This document shows positions 25,575 to 37,100 of a DNA stretch of 64,000 nt, in pieces. Numbering within the stretch: the stretch's first letter is position 1; each line of letters begins with the position of its first letter. The stretch comes from Podaxis mareebaensis (Eukaryota > Basidiomycota > Agaricomycetes > Agaricales > Agaricaceae): assembly GCA_018524725.1 (NCBI GenBank), contig JAEUWP010000115.1, positions 62,001 through 126,000 on the forward strand, in the 5' to 3' direction. The translations under genes and the position numbers were made by a program. Under the pieces are notes generated by a model that saw nothing but the letters and a program-made list of their open reading frames with translations, had not been told where the DNA came from and did not search any database.

Positions 25575-26136
25575 TTACCATTGTATAATCCCCCTTTCTT
25601 CGCATATGACCATCTTGACACTTTGTGGACCCCAATAAGCGTGTTCGGTCGAGACCTGGAATTGGAAGTCCGATCGAGACCTGCCGTTGACGGCATGAGT
25701 TCACGTTTCACAAGTATATGCTCTTGAGGAAACCATGGCAAAGCAACCTCTTCACCCTCAAGCCCAGCGGATACGGACCATTATCTGGTCGTTGCCTCTG
25801 ATGGTTGGCTCTGGATGTGCGTTGCATGTATATCCTGTGGGAAAATTGCTGACAGTAAAACCCAGATGTTCTCTACAGGCGCCTTGTCCTCGGCGAAGAA
25901 CAGCGTAAATTTGTAGGCGACAGCTCAAAACCAAAGCTAGGGCTGGTTGCAAAACCCGAGCAGGAGGGACAAACAAAACCATCCGAAAATTAAATCCATA
26001 TCCAGACATTCCAGAAGTAAAAGAGGGAAGGGAATCTATTGCTATGGGTGCATAAAATATGAAAAGAAAGGTCCTAAACAGAACACGACACAACACATCT
26101 CCACACCCAAATAAGCTCTACAGTATATCCAGATGT
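25575..26136. other. convergent spacer
   Basis: This 562-bp stretch holds the 3' flanks of the YIP1-family gene and MIC10. There are no conserved motifs or element ends. Confidence 0.5.
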
Positions 26137-26645
26137 CTAATTTGATTTGTTTGCTTGAAGAGCAGCGGCCTCAGATTCCGAGATGATACGAGTGCCGGGA
26201 ATGCGGGTGGGGTTGAAGGAACGGTCACAGTCTGCATATGCTGCACCAGCACCGAAGCCTGTCGAAAGGGCAATAGGCCATGTTCGTCCTGTGTTATTGG
26301 CCGTGTTATTAGTCCGTATCTTGGGAACACCTCAAACCTAAAGGCTGCGTGACGACATACGGCGGAAGAAGATCACGGAGGCAACAACTCCTACGCTGAA
26401 GCCGACGCCACTGTAGAATTGTTAGATTTGATACCAAAGTCCGAGAAGGCTTTGCTACACACGATTTAACGAGAAGATCTGCCACTATGCACCAAATGCC
26501 AAATTAGCGCCAAGTTTCGCAGAAACACGAATGAACATACAACAGCGGTCATACTATGAGAACAATGAGTGAAATATATGAGTTCAAACAACAAGACACG
26601 CACCTTTTGGCCCAGGATATCTTCGCTTGACGTGGGCTTGGACAT
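26137..26645 (-). CDS. MIC10: MICOS subunit Mic10
   Basis: Mic10 is the core MICOS protein that bends the mitochondrial inner membrane at crista junctions. Exons on the minus strand are 26645-26604, 26553-26541, 26484-26463, 26410-26361 and 26288-26137, for 92 residues, close to yeast Mic10. The joined protein reads SEDILGQKYDRCLADLLVKS, then the first membrane hairpin GVGFSVGVVASVIFFRR and the second, WPIALSTGFGAGAAYADCD. Both glycine-rich motifs (GVGFSVG and GFGAGAAYA) needed for oligomerisation are intact. Exons 2 and 3 are only 13 and 22 nt, so simple ORF callers miss the gene. An in-frame ATG at 26699 would add 18 residues. I prefer 26645 because the family has a short N-terminus. The gene is divergent from BRO1 with a gap under 200 bp. 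Confidence 0.9.
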
Positions 26646-26838
26646 GATGGGACTCGAGTTGGCTGTGGTGAACGATGAACACGACGAGTGACCGGGCATG
26701 CCCGACGTATACTATTTGTCACCGTCCCCTGATCCAAATACCTCGGATTACTCACACTGTCCAATCTCGCAGCACATTCCAGATCAAACAGCCTGTGCAC
26801 CCGGCCCTTGTATCTGCCTCCCACCATCACCCCTCACA

Positions 26839-29800
26839 ATGGCGCACCAGTCGCCTATGATATCTATACCCAAGAAGACCACGGACGACGTCGACTGGAC
26901 TTCACCGATCAGGAATGTCATCGCCCAGTCATACGGAGAGAACCCGGACAATTACTCTGCAGAGTGTATCGCTCTACAGCGCTGTCGTCAGGATGCGGTC
27001 AAGGGCGCTGGTAGCGACTTTACTGGTGCGCTACTCAGAGTCAATGTTACAGTCAGAACACAGTGATAATAATGTGTTGCAGCGAGGGATCTCCTATACA
27101 AGTACTTTGGGCAACTCGAGCTCCTTGAACTGCGCTTCCCAGAGATCCGCGTTAATTTCCCATGGCGGGACGCATTCACCAACAAGCTGATCACACAGAC
27201 ATCTATTGCGTATGAGAAGGCCTCTGTCCTGTTCCAAATCGCTGCAACGCATAGCTCGATTGCAACCGCCCAATCGCGGTCCGACCCTGAAGGCGTCAAA
27301 CGTGCCTTCTATTACTTCCGTACTTGCGCTGGGATGCTCAATTATATTAACGAGAACTTCTTACACGCCCCTTCAACGGACCTCAGTCGGGATGTCGTCA
27401 AATTTCTGGTTGACATTATCCTTGCACAGGCTACGGAAGTATTCTTCGAGAAGTGTATAGATGAAAAGAAGGGGAATGCGTTGGTATCAAAGATTGCTGC
27501 GCAGGCTGCGTTTATGTATACAACGCTGACAGAGGATGTGAAGGAGTTCATGGGGAAGGGAATCTTTGATAGGAACTGGGTTACGATTATCCAAGTACGT
27601 CATCCTACAGCGCTTATCTACCCACCCGCTCATACCAACCTAAAACCCCAGATCAAATCCAAATACTTCCAATCCCTCGCACAATACTACCGCGGACTCG
27701 CGGATGATGCTGCTGGCAAGCATGGGGACGCCCTTGTCCGTTTCACCCTCGCCGAATCCCTAGCTAAAGAAGCTTCCAAGTCTGCTCAATCCTTCTCCTC
27801 CATGTTCGTGTCCACAATGTCACCCAACCTCCCCTCAGACGCGGGAACCTCCATCTACGAACGTACAAAAGCGCACCACGTCCTCTGCTCAGACAAGAAA
27901 TCCGAAGCGACGCGCGAGAACGATTTGATCTACAACGCCGTCTTACCTTCCCCTGAAGCGTTGCCGAACATCGAAAAGACGGCGGTGGCGACTCCGATTC
28001 ATATACACGATGTGTACGCAGCGCCAGAGGTGCAGAAAACGATTGGGCAGGATTTATTCTTGAAGTTGGTCCCGTTGAGTGTGCACGAAAGTGCCAGTGT
28101 GTATTCAGAGGAAAAGGCGAAGCTTGTCAGAGCAGAGGTTGAGAAGGCGGACGCGGCGGAGGGTGAAGCGAGGAGCATCGTTGATGGGATGGGGATTCGG
28201 GAGGGATTGACTAGGTTCAAGGCTATAGCTGAGGGTGAGGTTGGAGGTGGGGAGGAGGTGCCGCTGGATGTTAGGCGATGGAAGGAGGATATTGGACTTG
28301 TAGAGGAACGTGAAAATGTGCAGGGTTTGTTGGCGGAATTGTCTAGGGCCAAGGAGAACGTCAAGAACGATTTGGATAGTGTTGGGAGGGATTTGGAGAT
28401 CGAGTCGAGGGAGTGTGAGATGATGAGAGTCAAATACGAACATCTCTGGGCTCAGGATCCATCAGCGGCGTTGACGAAGACGATGCGCCAAGATTTGAAG
28501 AGTCATTTATCGGCCCTGGAAGCTGCTGCTACGTCGGACCAGCAAGTCCTGACGTTGTGGGATTCTGTGAGGGGAGATATTCAGCTGTTGTTGGGTCCGG
28601 AGGTCGAGGCTCTTTTTAGAGAGCGTGGAGGATCGGGTGCGGATAATTTGTTAGACTTGGATGTGAGTTCGGAACAGGAGGATGTTAGGGAGAGGAAGAA
28701 GATTAGGGGTTTCGTGGATGAGATTGAGGAGAGGTTGACGAGGTTGCATAAGATTACGAGAGAGAGGAATGAGGTCCTCAAGGATCTAAAGGAAAAGGTG
28801 CGTTTCTGATTTGGATTCGAAGAAGATTTAATTCTGATCCAGGATGCAGATCCAAGCCGATGATGTCTCTCACCTTCTTCTGTTGAATCGTCGGAACTCG
28901 GGCGTTGAACCCACTCTGTTCGCGACTGAACTCGAGAAATTCCGGCCTTATCAGCAGCGATTGACTTCGACTGTACACGCACAAGAAGCTGTGCTTCAGG
29001 AAATTTCTACGCTCTGGAAGGGACTTAAGGACCTTGCTGGGAGAGGACCTGGAGCGAGGAAGTGGGAAGAGAGGGAGAAGAGGAAGAAAGATACAGTGAG
29101 ACGGTTCTCGAGGGCGAGGGATGGATATATGGAGGTTCGGGACGGTATTGCGTACGTTCAAGTTTCTTTCAGTCCTCAGATCAAGTACTGACTGTAACTC
29201 CAGCAAGGGACTCCAGTTCTACTCTGAACTCTCTAAGCTGACAAAAGAACTGCAAGCCCAGGTTCGGTCATTCACCACTAGACGGGCAGCCGAACGCGAA
29301 GCTTTAGCTGGGAAGCTTGAGACTGAGAAGCGTCTCAGCGCCATCTCGTCTGCTTCACCTCCTCCTAAGCCTCCGCCTCCCGCGAAGTCGAGCTTAGATT
29401 CTGCTCTTGCGGGCTTGAGTCTGCGAGATGCGCCGTCCCCACAACAGCCGGCTCCGTCATGGCAGACCAAGCCACCCCCACCCCCACCTAGCCAACCACA
29501 GAGTTCTTATCAGTACAGTTCTCCTCCACCACCTCAGCAGCAGCATCAGTTCCCACTACCCCAGCATCCGCCTCAGCACCAGCAGCAACCCTATCAGCCT
29601 CCTCCCCCACCGCCGTCCCAGTTCTCGCCGCCACCTCCTCCACAGCAACAACAGACACAACAATATCCTGGGTATCAATCGCCGTATCAACAACCCACAC
29701 CCCAGGGTTATGGTGCTCCTCCCCCTCCCCCTCCTCAACGCCAGCAACAGCCCTCAACCTATAATTTCCCTCCTCCACCGTCGTCACAGCCGTATGGGAA

Positions 29801-30254
29801 TAATGGATACTCTTCCCCTCCACCTCCGCCGCAGCCAACGTCGTCGTCGTTCTTACCGCCACCACCACCGCGCCCAGCACAGTCTTCGTTGACGTCGAGT
29901 GGTGGTGCACAGCAGAACGACCCATATGCGAGCCTTGCATTGTTGGGGTCGCAGAGTTTTTCAGCCCCGACACAAACACCTGGGCAGTCGTCGTCGTCGT
30001 CAGTGTTCCCTCCGCCACCTCCAACGCAACAGCAGGCCTTTGGGTATTCGTATAGTCAGCAATCATATGCAACGCCGAGTGCACCTCCACCCCCGCCTCC
30101 TCAACAGCAACAGCAGCAGCAGTATGGTAGTGGAGGGTATCATTCAGCGCCGCCACCGCCCGCACCTCAGCAACAGTATCAGCAACAGCCTGGGCAGCAG
30201 GGAGGGTATGGAGGGTATCAGCAAGGGTATAGTGGATATGGGTATGGTCAATAG
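26839..30254 (+). CDS. BRO1: BRO1/ALIX-type ESCRT-associated protein
   Basis: This BRO1-domain protein of multivesicular-body sorting recruits ubiquitin hydrolase and stabilises ESCRT-III. Exons 26839-27025, 27083-27594, 27652-28797, 28850-29151 and 29204-30254 give 1065 residues. The N-terminal BRO1 domain (about 1-390) includes ARDLLYKYFGQLELLELRFP and KASVLFQIAATHSSIA. A coiled V-like domain follows (about 400-780), including LLLLNRRNSGVEPTLFATEL. The last 270 residues are rich in Pro, Gln, Tyr, Ser and Gly with many PPPPP runs, as in Bro1/ALIX rather than the shorter Rim20. Exon 4 uses the acceptor just before 28850, because the nearer AG breaks the frame. The C-terminal repeats give long spurious antisense frames. 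Confidence 0.92.
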
Positions 30255-30468
30255 GGATTTTATGTCAATTTTGTGTAGAGATATGTAGTTGTGTAAATGT
30301 TTTTCTTAGCTGTGGACTGGCCTTGCGCTTGTAACATCGTGTATGTATGCTATGGTTGTTTCCTCGCTTTTACGGGGTGAGATATGAAGAGTCGGAATCC
30401 ATGTCTCGTCTATTGGACAACGTCGTGCTCTAAAGAAAATCCCCCAGCGACATACCCTCGGTCTAATC

Positions 30469-31014
30469 TCAGGACTTATCGCTTGACGTCCGTTCACCAT
30501 ATAGAACTTTCCTTCCCCATTCTGTCGCTCTCCTGTCCCATTCCCTCACTCCGGCGAAGAGGTATGCGACTTCTTGATTCCACCGGGATTCGAAGTAGGT
30601 TGACCAAGGGTGAGAGGTAATGCGGGCTGCAGCGGAGGGTGGTGCATTGACGAGGGTTGGGGAGTCGGTGAGGCGGGAGCTCAGGATGTGGAGACTGGTT
30701 TTCGGTTGGGAGTGACCAAAGTGAAGTTTGGGGGAGGAAAGTAGGGAGGTGAAGGTCAGGACTTGAATTATGTTATGGAGAGTGTGTGGATGGTGCGTAC
30801 TCGCGGCGTAATTGGTCAGTTCTGGCGTTCAGGTCAGTAGGTCAGTATGGGTTCGAGGAGATAGGGCAGGAGACGGACCTTGTTTGGATGAGGTTGGAGA
30901 ATCCGTAGTAGACCTGCAAGTCCGAGTTTGTCAGAATGGAAAGAGTGTAACGTTGACAAGGGCGCGTACTCCTCCGGCGACAAGGGCACCGGCTATTGGC
31001 CCTACGAGAGCCAT
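30469..31014 (-). CDS. MIC12: Mic12-like MICOS subunit
   Basis: I assembled this small gene from four exons on the minus strand, 31014-30970, 30913-30879, 30821-30801 and 30694-30469, for 108 residues. It starts MALVGPIAGALVAGGVYYGF, a single N-terminal membrane helix. A polar linker follows (TRTDQLRRDLHILSSRL). The end is a conserved Trp-rich tail with HPWSTYFESRWNQEVAYLF and then REWDRRATEWGRKVLYG. That layout matches the Mic12/Aim5 subunit that ties the Mic10 subcomplex to the rest of MICOS at crista junctions. All junctions are consensus and the phases close exactly. It lies tail to tail with BRO1 and about 4 kb from MIC10. Identity is inferred from architecture and the WN...LF...W...EWGR...LYG pattern. 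Fungal Mic12 proteins diverge widely. Confidence 0.72.
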
Positions 31015-31593
31015 CTTCTGTGTGTGTGGAGGATATGATGTTGAGCTCAAGGCTCGTATTGGGCGTGAAATATGATCGGGGTGGAGCGTGGGAAATAGCA
31101 TGGGGGCAGCTTCCGGCCCTCGTGCCTAATGGTCCCCTGCTTTCAACCCTCCCACTGTGCTTTTTGACCCTCTTTCGCCTGTGGCAGCCTGTTCGACCAC
31201 TGGGGATGCATTGAGCTGGTCAGCCTATGTGTGGGATAGAGCAAGTACACACGTAATAACCGTTTGATATCAACTGGCCTGAGCACTAGCACATGATGTT
31301 GCTGCACTGAGGATGGATATTCTATCGGTGACCAAGTCACAACCACTCCAAAACGCCGCATTTCTGCACTCACTCCTGTTCTTCACATTGGCATTTTTGG
31401 TTGTAACTAGTTAACGAGTCATTTGTGCATATCAGGACTTCTCATGTTCGTAGATCCTCTAATCTAAAACGAGACTCGAAATAGGAACCTGACCAGTGGC
31501 GAAAAGGCGCACAAATGCAGACGACTTGTATTTAAAGGTGTTCAAAGCAGAATGTTATATCACCCTTCCTCTAAATATCACCTACACGACTAG
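31015..31593. other. divergent spacer
   Basis: This stretch carries the promoter side of the Mic12-like gene and of the small gene at 31594. TATTTAAA at 31529-31536 is a possible TATA box for the latter. I see nothing else. Confidence 0.45.
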
Positions 31594-32142
31594 ATGGCTG
31601 ATTTGTTAGTACTGTATCGCGAGGCCCTCCCAGTCAAGAAGTCCAACGGTACCATCGATCGACTCCGTGACACTCTTACCAGCAAGCTCACTCTTCACGA
31701 ACCCTGGACCTCAGGGATTTTCGCTTTTTCAGAACCTGAAACGACACTTTTTGAACGAAAAGATGGGACGTCCAAGCAGGTCGCGCACTTATATTATCTT
31801 AGCTGAATGCTGGCTCTTCTTATCCCGTAACTCCCCGAAACTGGGATCGACCACAGTGGCTTAAGCAAAGGATCTCAGCTACGTATGTGAGCCCGCTATA
31901 TTGGGCCACAATTAACAGGACGTGCTGGACGAAACCTATCGCAAGGCCGGAAAGCTCAAGAGATTCGCGTGGTTCTTCAATCTTTCAAGCCATGAAGGTT
32001 TTCTGGTGGGCTGGCGTCTAGTCTTTGTCCACGGAACTCACTCGGCAAGGACACCCGTTTCAAGTTATACAAGCTCAACGCCTATGGTGCGAACGCCATT
32101 ATTCCTCTTGTCTTGGAGGTGGTTGCTAAGGCTCCGGCCTAG
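31594..32142 (+). CDS. small hypothetical protein, three exons
   Basis: I do not recognise the family. A frame beginning MADLLVLYREALPVKKSNGT runs to a donor at 31780. It can be joined to 31919-32005 (DVLDETYRKAGKLKRFAWFF) and 32050-32142 (DTRFKLYKLNAYGANAIIPL), ending at a TAG. The total is 121 residues, phases close, and a TATA-like box sits about 60 bp upstream. The composition looks protein-like (balanced charge, aromatic clusters FAWFFNLSSHEGF). The first intron would be 139 bp, longer than most here, so a further small exon or another junction is possible. It could also be a decayed gene, since the next 8 kb is full of pseudogenes. Confidence 0.4.
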
Positions 32143-32639
32143 GCGAAGGCTTGTTTTTTCAAGGCGCGTCAGGATACGCCCCGTAGCGAGGACATGTTTG
32201 AATCCCTCGTCGTTCTCTTGTCCTTCACACACCAAGGCGGCAACCTGTCCCTCAGGCACTGTGGTCGTGAGTTCGAATTTGGTGGACAAGCCGTCCTCCA
32301 AGGTGTCCCTATCCCTTCGGTGGCATACGTTGCGATTTTCAGCGACGTTGAACAAGACGTCGACAGAGGGGTCCATGATATCGAGGGCACCAGGTAGTTC
32401 GAGCCGGGGGGGGGGTTGTGACGGGAGAGACTGCGTACACGGGAACGGAGGGAGGGGTAGGCGATATCTGGGGGGATGTATGTGCATTAGCGGATGTTGA
32501 TACAGTATCGAGTATGGTGTTTATGGATCGGACAACGTTGACTGGGATGATGGCGCGCCAGAGTATGCGCTCTTCGCGGAAAACAGCTATCTTTCGCACT
32601 CATACTCACCACGTCCCAGCGAACCGTCTGGATGGATGA

Positions 32640-33490
32640 GGTTGAGTGCCTTAACTGCGTCTCGGGACTCGATCACACACGAGACGTTGATCTCGCTCGC
32701 GCCCTGACCAATCGTCTCGATGTTCATGTTACCCTAGGTTGCCCTGCGCAAGAGCCGTGGACATCCTGGTGGCAATACCCACATACTCCGCAATATGCTT
32801 CCCTATAAGCAATAAGATCGTCATGTCCTTATTCGCCGAAACCTGCTAACGTACATAACTAAATCAGTACGTACGTCACCCCAGGAGGAAAGAAACATTG
32901 AAGCGACAAAGCAAACGGTAAGAAATAACAAAAAATACGCACAGTTCCACTCTTCTTCAACTCTCGGACCAACCTATCCAGCAACTTCTTCGCCGACCCA
33001 TTTGCAATCGCCATACTCACATGTATCTCACTCCTCGTAATCAAATCCAAAACAACCCCAAACCTATCCAACGTCGAGATATCCCTGCAAGGAACCCACG
33101 TGATACGCTCTTCCGATTCGGACATACGTTCAGCGCCACAATGTTCTCTTTAATTGTCGTGGTCGTGGAGAGTCTCTTCTGGCCCGGTGAGTCTGCCTCG
33201 GCCTCGAACGCAAGTAACGTCATGGACGACACAGGTTCGGGTATGTTCAGTGGGTTGGACGAATCCCCACGCAACTGCCGTGTGTCCGCGTCTGGGTCAG
33301 GATGAATGGTTGTCCCACCACCTCGCGGGTTTTCAACATTTCTATACAGATGGGTATGTGTCTACGGATGACCTGTTCCATCACGAATGGATGCAAGACT
33401 TCATTCCCGTCGTGTGTCAATTCCGTCACCTCATCCGGCGAAATGACGGGAGTCAAACGTGCAGTAGACACCTTGTTAGGTAGGGGATAT
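32640..33490 (-). pseudogene. aspartokinase pseudogene (C-terminal part)
   Basis: Minus-strand frames match fungal aspartate kinase, the first enzyme of threonine/methionine synthesis, but only its second half. From 33471 the pieces read STARLTPVISPDEVTELTHD with EVLHPFVMEQVIR, then TIKENIVALNVCPNRKSVS and GFLAGI. After that come LDRFGVVLDLITRSEIHVSM, then NKDMTILLLIGK and GQGASEINVSCVIESRDAV. A one-base deletion after GFLAGI (near 33080) and a roughly 10-base insertion at 32725-32741 each shift the frame. The catalytic N-terminal half is absent. The regulatory ACT-domain half is recognisable enough that decay is recent to moderate. A functional copy is expected elsewhere in the genome. Confidence 0.82.
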
Positions 33491-34117
33491 ATTGCATTTT
33501 AATGTGAATTCGGAGGAGTCATGGGTCCTTCGCCTGAAGAAGACGGTGGTGCTTGGGATCCAAAGGACGGGGTCAGAGGGTCAGAAGTTTAGTCCAACGC
33601 GGATGACGGTGGCAGTTGTTCGTCTGACACTTGGCCCAGGGGACTGCTATAATTTGGCTCCGTTTTCTACATGCGGGAGTGTGGGAATATGTGACATCCA
33701 ACCCTCCGAAGCGGCGGGTACGGCCGATCTACCACCAATTCATGTACTGAAACTGGGAACTGTACTTACATCAAGGCCTCAAACACGTCGAAATCAGATG
33801 GGTGTAAACTTGGCTTGGATCGAGTGGAGTGTTCGTATCTGTGTGCGTTGCGGCGCTGAAATGATGACATAAAGGATGCATCGGTACACGTTGGAAGCGT
33901 ATGGCCAGGAGTTGAAGGGTAGAATGGCGGTAGAGGTCTGTTGCTACGGAGTGCCAAAGGAAGTTCTCGCTCAAATTGTCCACGATTGACGTGAGAGCTT
34001 TGATACCGAGCGTCAATCCAATGCCTTGAGGACAGCCACTCTCACAGCTATCTGCTTGTCCATTGACTCACCCTCATCGACATCGACCGACATTTACCCC
34101 GAGCCAGTCGATTTACG
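33491..34117. other. spacer, nothing recognised
   Basis: This is where the missing N-terminal half of the aspartokinase would lie, but I see no trace of the KFGGTSVG motif. Short frames here have no motif. Confidence 0.4.
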
Positions 34118-37100
34118 ATGTCCTCTTATCTGAAACGCCTCAAAGGGAAAACACGAGGTGCACTCATCGCAAGCGCGTCGGTCCCCACTGCCCCTGCAGC
34201 TCTTCAATCCTTCCAAGGCGCTGAAACACCTCCCCGCGCTCCTGCCACCCCTCAAGGCTCCCAAACAGTCCAAACCCCTGCACCTGCCTCTGGCAACGAA
34301 TATCAGGATATCGTCCCGGAACCTGAGCAAACACCGCAAACACCGCAAATACCACTCGAAAAAGCAAGAGCAGCAGGCAGCACAACCCTTCATGGATTAG
34401 CAGTCATAGCAGAAGGTCTCAAGGAATGTTCCGACCTCTGTCTACCCTTGAAAGCTGCCGCAGCCGGATTCTGGATAATCTACAAAATCTTCGATGTGCG
34501 CAACCCGTTTCTATCCTACCCGCGTCACTGAGTTCTCCTTGGCAGGGCGTATCGACAAACAAGGAGGAGTTAACAATACTTGAGAAAAAATCCAACGCTA
34601 TCTTATTGCTCGTGCAACGATACAAGGAAGAAGGCGGATTGAAGGCGATCGAAGGGAGAGTCCGAAGTTTCTCCACGTGCGTTCAGCCTCACCTCTTGCA
34701 ATTATAGCTGATTTCTCACCGGCGATCCCACAGAGCTATCGAGCGCTTGGTTGAAGTTATCCAGCACTCGCAAGATCGGCCATTAGCGACCCGCATTGCC
34801 GAGGTTTCGAAGGATCCCGGGACGATCCAAAGGATGTTGAAAGACCTTAACAGCGTTTGCGATCTTTTCCTCGTATGTGTTCAACCTGCGCGTGCAAACT
34901 ATGGAGCATGCTTGCGCGTGCTTGGTGCTCATTTCGTTCCGCAGATCGATATACAGTTGCACACCAACGTGAACGTACAGAATATGTTACAGGTGAGTAT
35001 TTCTACGGTTGAGGAAGTACGATTAGCCCCTCATGTGTTCCATCCATAGCTACTAAATTCCCGTGAGCTACTCTGTCTTCATGAGAATCACAGCTTGGGA
35101 TCCTCATGTTTAACAGGCTCGATCGACAAACTTCGCCCCGAAGGCGCTTCGTATAAAACTCGCCGCTCTGCGTATGGCGATCCCACAGGATGTATGCCTG
35201 GCACACGTGTTGATGTCCTCAAAACGTTGGAAGACTGGGCTCCTGATGGGCAACGCCCCAAAGTGTATTGGCTCGTCGGAATGGCGGGCATCGGCAAGTC
35301 GACGATCGCTCAGTCATTTTGTGAGCTCATGGAGAAGCGGCAGATGCTTGGGGCGAGTTTCTTTTGTTCGCGGACCTCAGAGACAACCAGTGATGCCCGC
35401 CACATCATCCCAGGCATGGCATACCAATTTTCCAAGGGTTCACCTACCATCACGACCGGGGTTGTGCAGGCCCTCGAGAACGAACCGGATCTTGCAGAGT
35501 TGAGGCTCTCAAGTATGCATGCATGCACTGGGCCGCGCATTTTAGTGAGATCCGGGACTCGGGGCACCAAGTCTTCACGCCACTTATTGCTGCTCTGCGC
35601 GACTTCCTGGAAGCCCACCTCTTACATTGGATGGAGTGTTTGAGTGTGGTCAGTGAACTGAGAACAGGAATCTACTCGCTTCTGAGTGCAAGTACGGCCC
35701 TCTCCGTAAGTCTTGAGAATGAGAAAGTGAAGTTCTTGTGCTAACATCATGGTAGTGCGTCCGAACTGCAGATACTGAATATCTACAATCGCTCGTTGAT
35801 GACGCCTGTCATTTCCTGCGGATGAGTTTCGAGTGCATTCAGCGGAATTGCTTCGAGGTTTATCGGTCCGCATTCACGTGGATTCCCAAGAAGTCGTTGA
35901 TGCGTCGAATCTACGCTGCTCAGGTAAAGCAGGGACCAAAGGTCGTGCTAGGTCTACCTGATTCATGGGGACCCATGGAGCTCTGCATTGGCGGAAACTC
36001 GGCAGTCTATTCTGTTGCCTTCTCCAATGAGGGTAGTCGAGTTGTCTCCGGATCGTATGATCCCATAGTCAGGATTTGGAATCCAAGGACAGGCGAGTTG
36101 GAAGCCAAATTCGAGGGCCACACGAATTGGGTGGCATCTGTTGCTTTTTCGCATGATGACATGCAAGTTGTCTCCGGATCGTTTGATCGGACGGTGAGGA
36201 TTTGGAATGCAAGGACAGGCGAGTTGGAAGCCAAATTCGAGGGCCACACGGATTGGGTAGCATCTGTTGCTTTTTCGCATGACGATACGCGAGTTGTCTC
36301 CGGATCGGGTGATGGGACGGTGAGGATTTGGAATACGAGGACAGACGAGCTGGAAGCCAAATTCGAGGGCAACATGGATTCGGTGTCATCTGTTGTTTTT
36401 TCGCATGACGACATGCGAGTTGTCTCCGGATCGAATGATCGGACGGTGAGGATTTGGAATGCGAGGACAGGTGAATTGGAAGTCAAATTCGAGGGCCACA
36501 CGGATTGGGTGAGATCTGTTGCTTTTTCGCATGATGACACGCGAGTTGTCTCCGGATCAGATGATCGGACCATGAGGGTTTGGAATGTGAAGACGGGCAA
36601 GTTGGAAGCCAAGTTCAAGGGCCACACGGATTCGATATCATCTGTTGCTTTTTCGCATGACAACGCGCGAGTTGTCTCCGGATCGAATGATCAGACGGTG
36701 AGGATTTGGGATGCGAGGACAGGCGAGTTGGAAGCCAAATTCGAGGGCCACACGGATTGGGTGAGATCTGTTGCTTTTTCGCATGACGACATGCGAGTCG
36801 TCTCTGGATCGTCTGATCGGACGGTGAGGGTTTGGAATGCGAGGACAAGCGAGTTGGAAGCCAAATTCGAGGGCCACGCGGGTTCGGTGACATCTGTTGC
36901 TTTTTCGCATGACAACGCACGAGTTGTCTCCGGATCATCTGATCGGACGGTGAGGGTTTGGAATGCGAGGACAGACGAGTTAGAAGCCAAATTCGAGGGC
37001 CACACGAATTGGGTGAGATCTGTTGCTTTTTCGCATGACAACACGCGAGTTGTCTCCGGATCGTCTGATTGGACGGTGAGGATTTGGAATGTGAGGACAG

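Noticed and set aside
29488..30165. Antisense frame of 225 codons inside BRO1
   Set aside because: It arises from the Pro/Gln-coding repeats of BRO1. Val/Ala/Glu-rich antisense of CCN/CAG codons is a known artefact.
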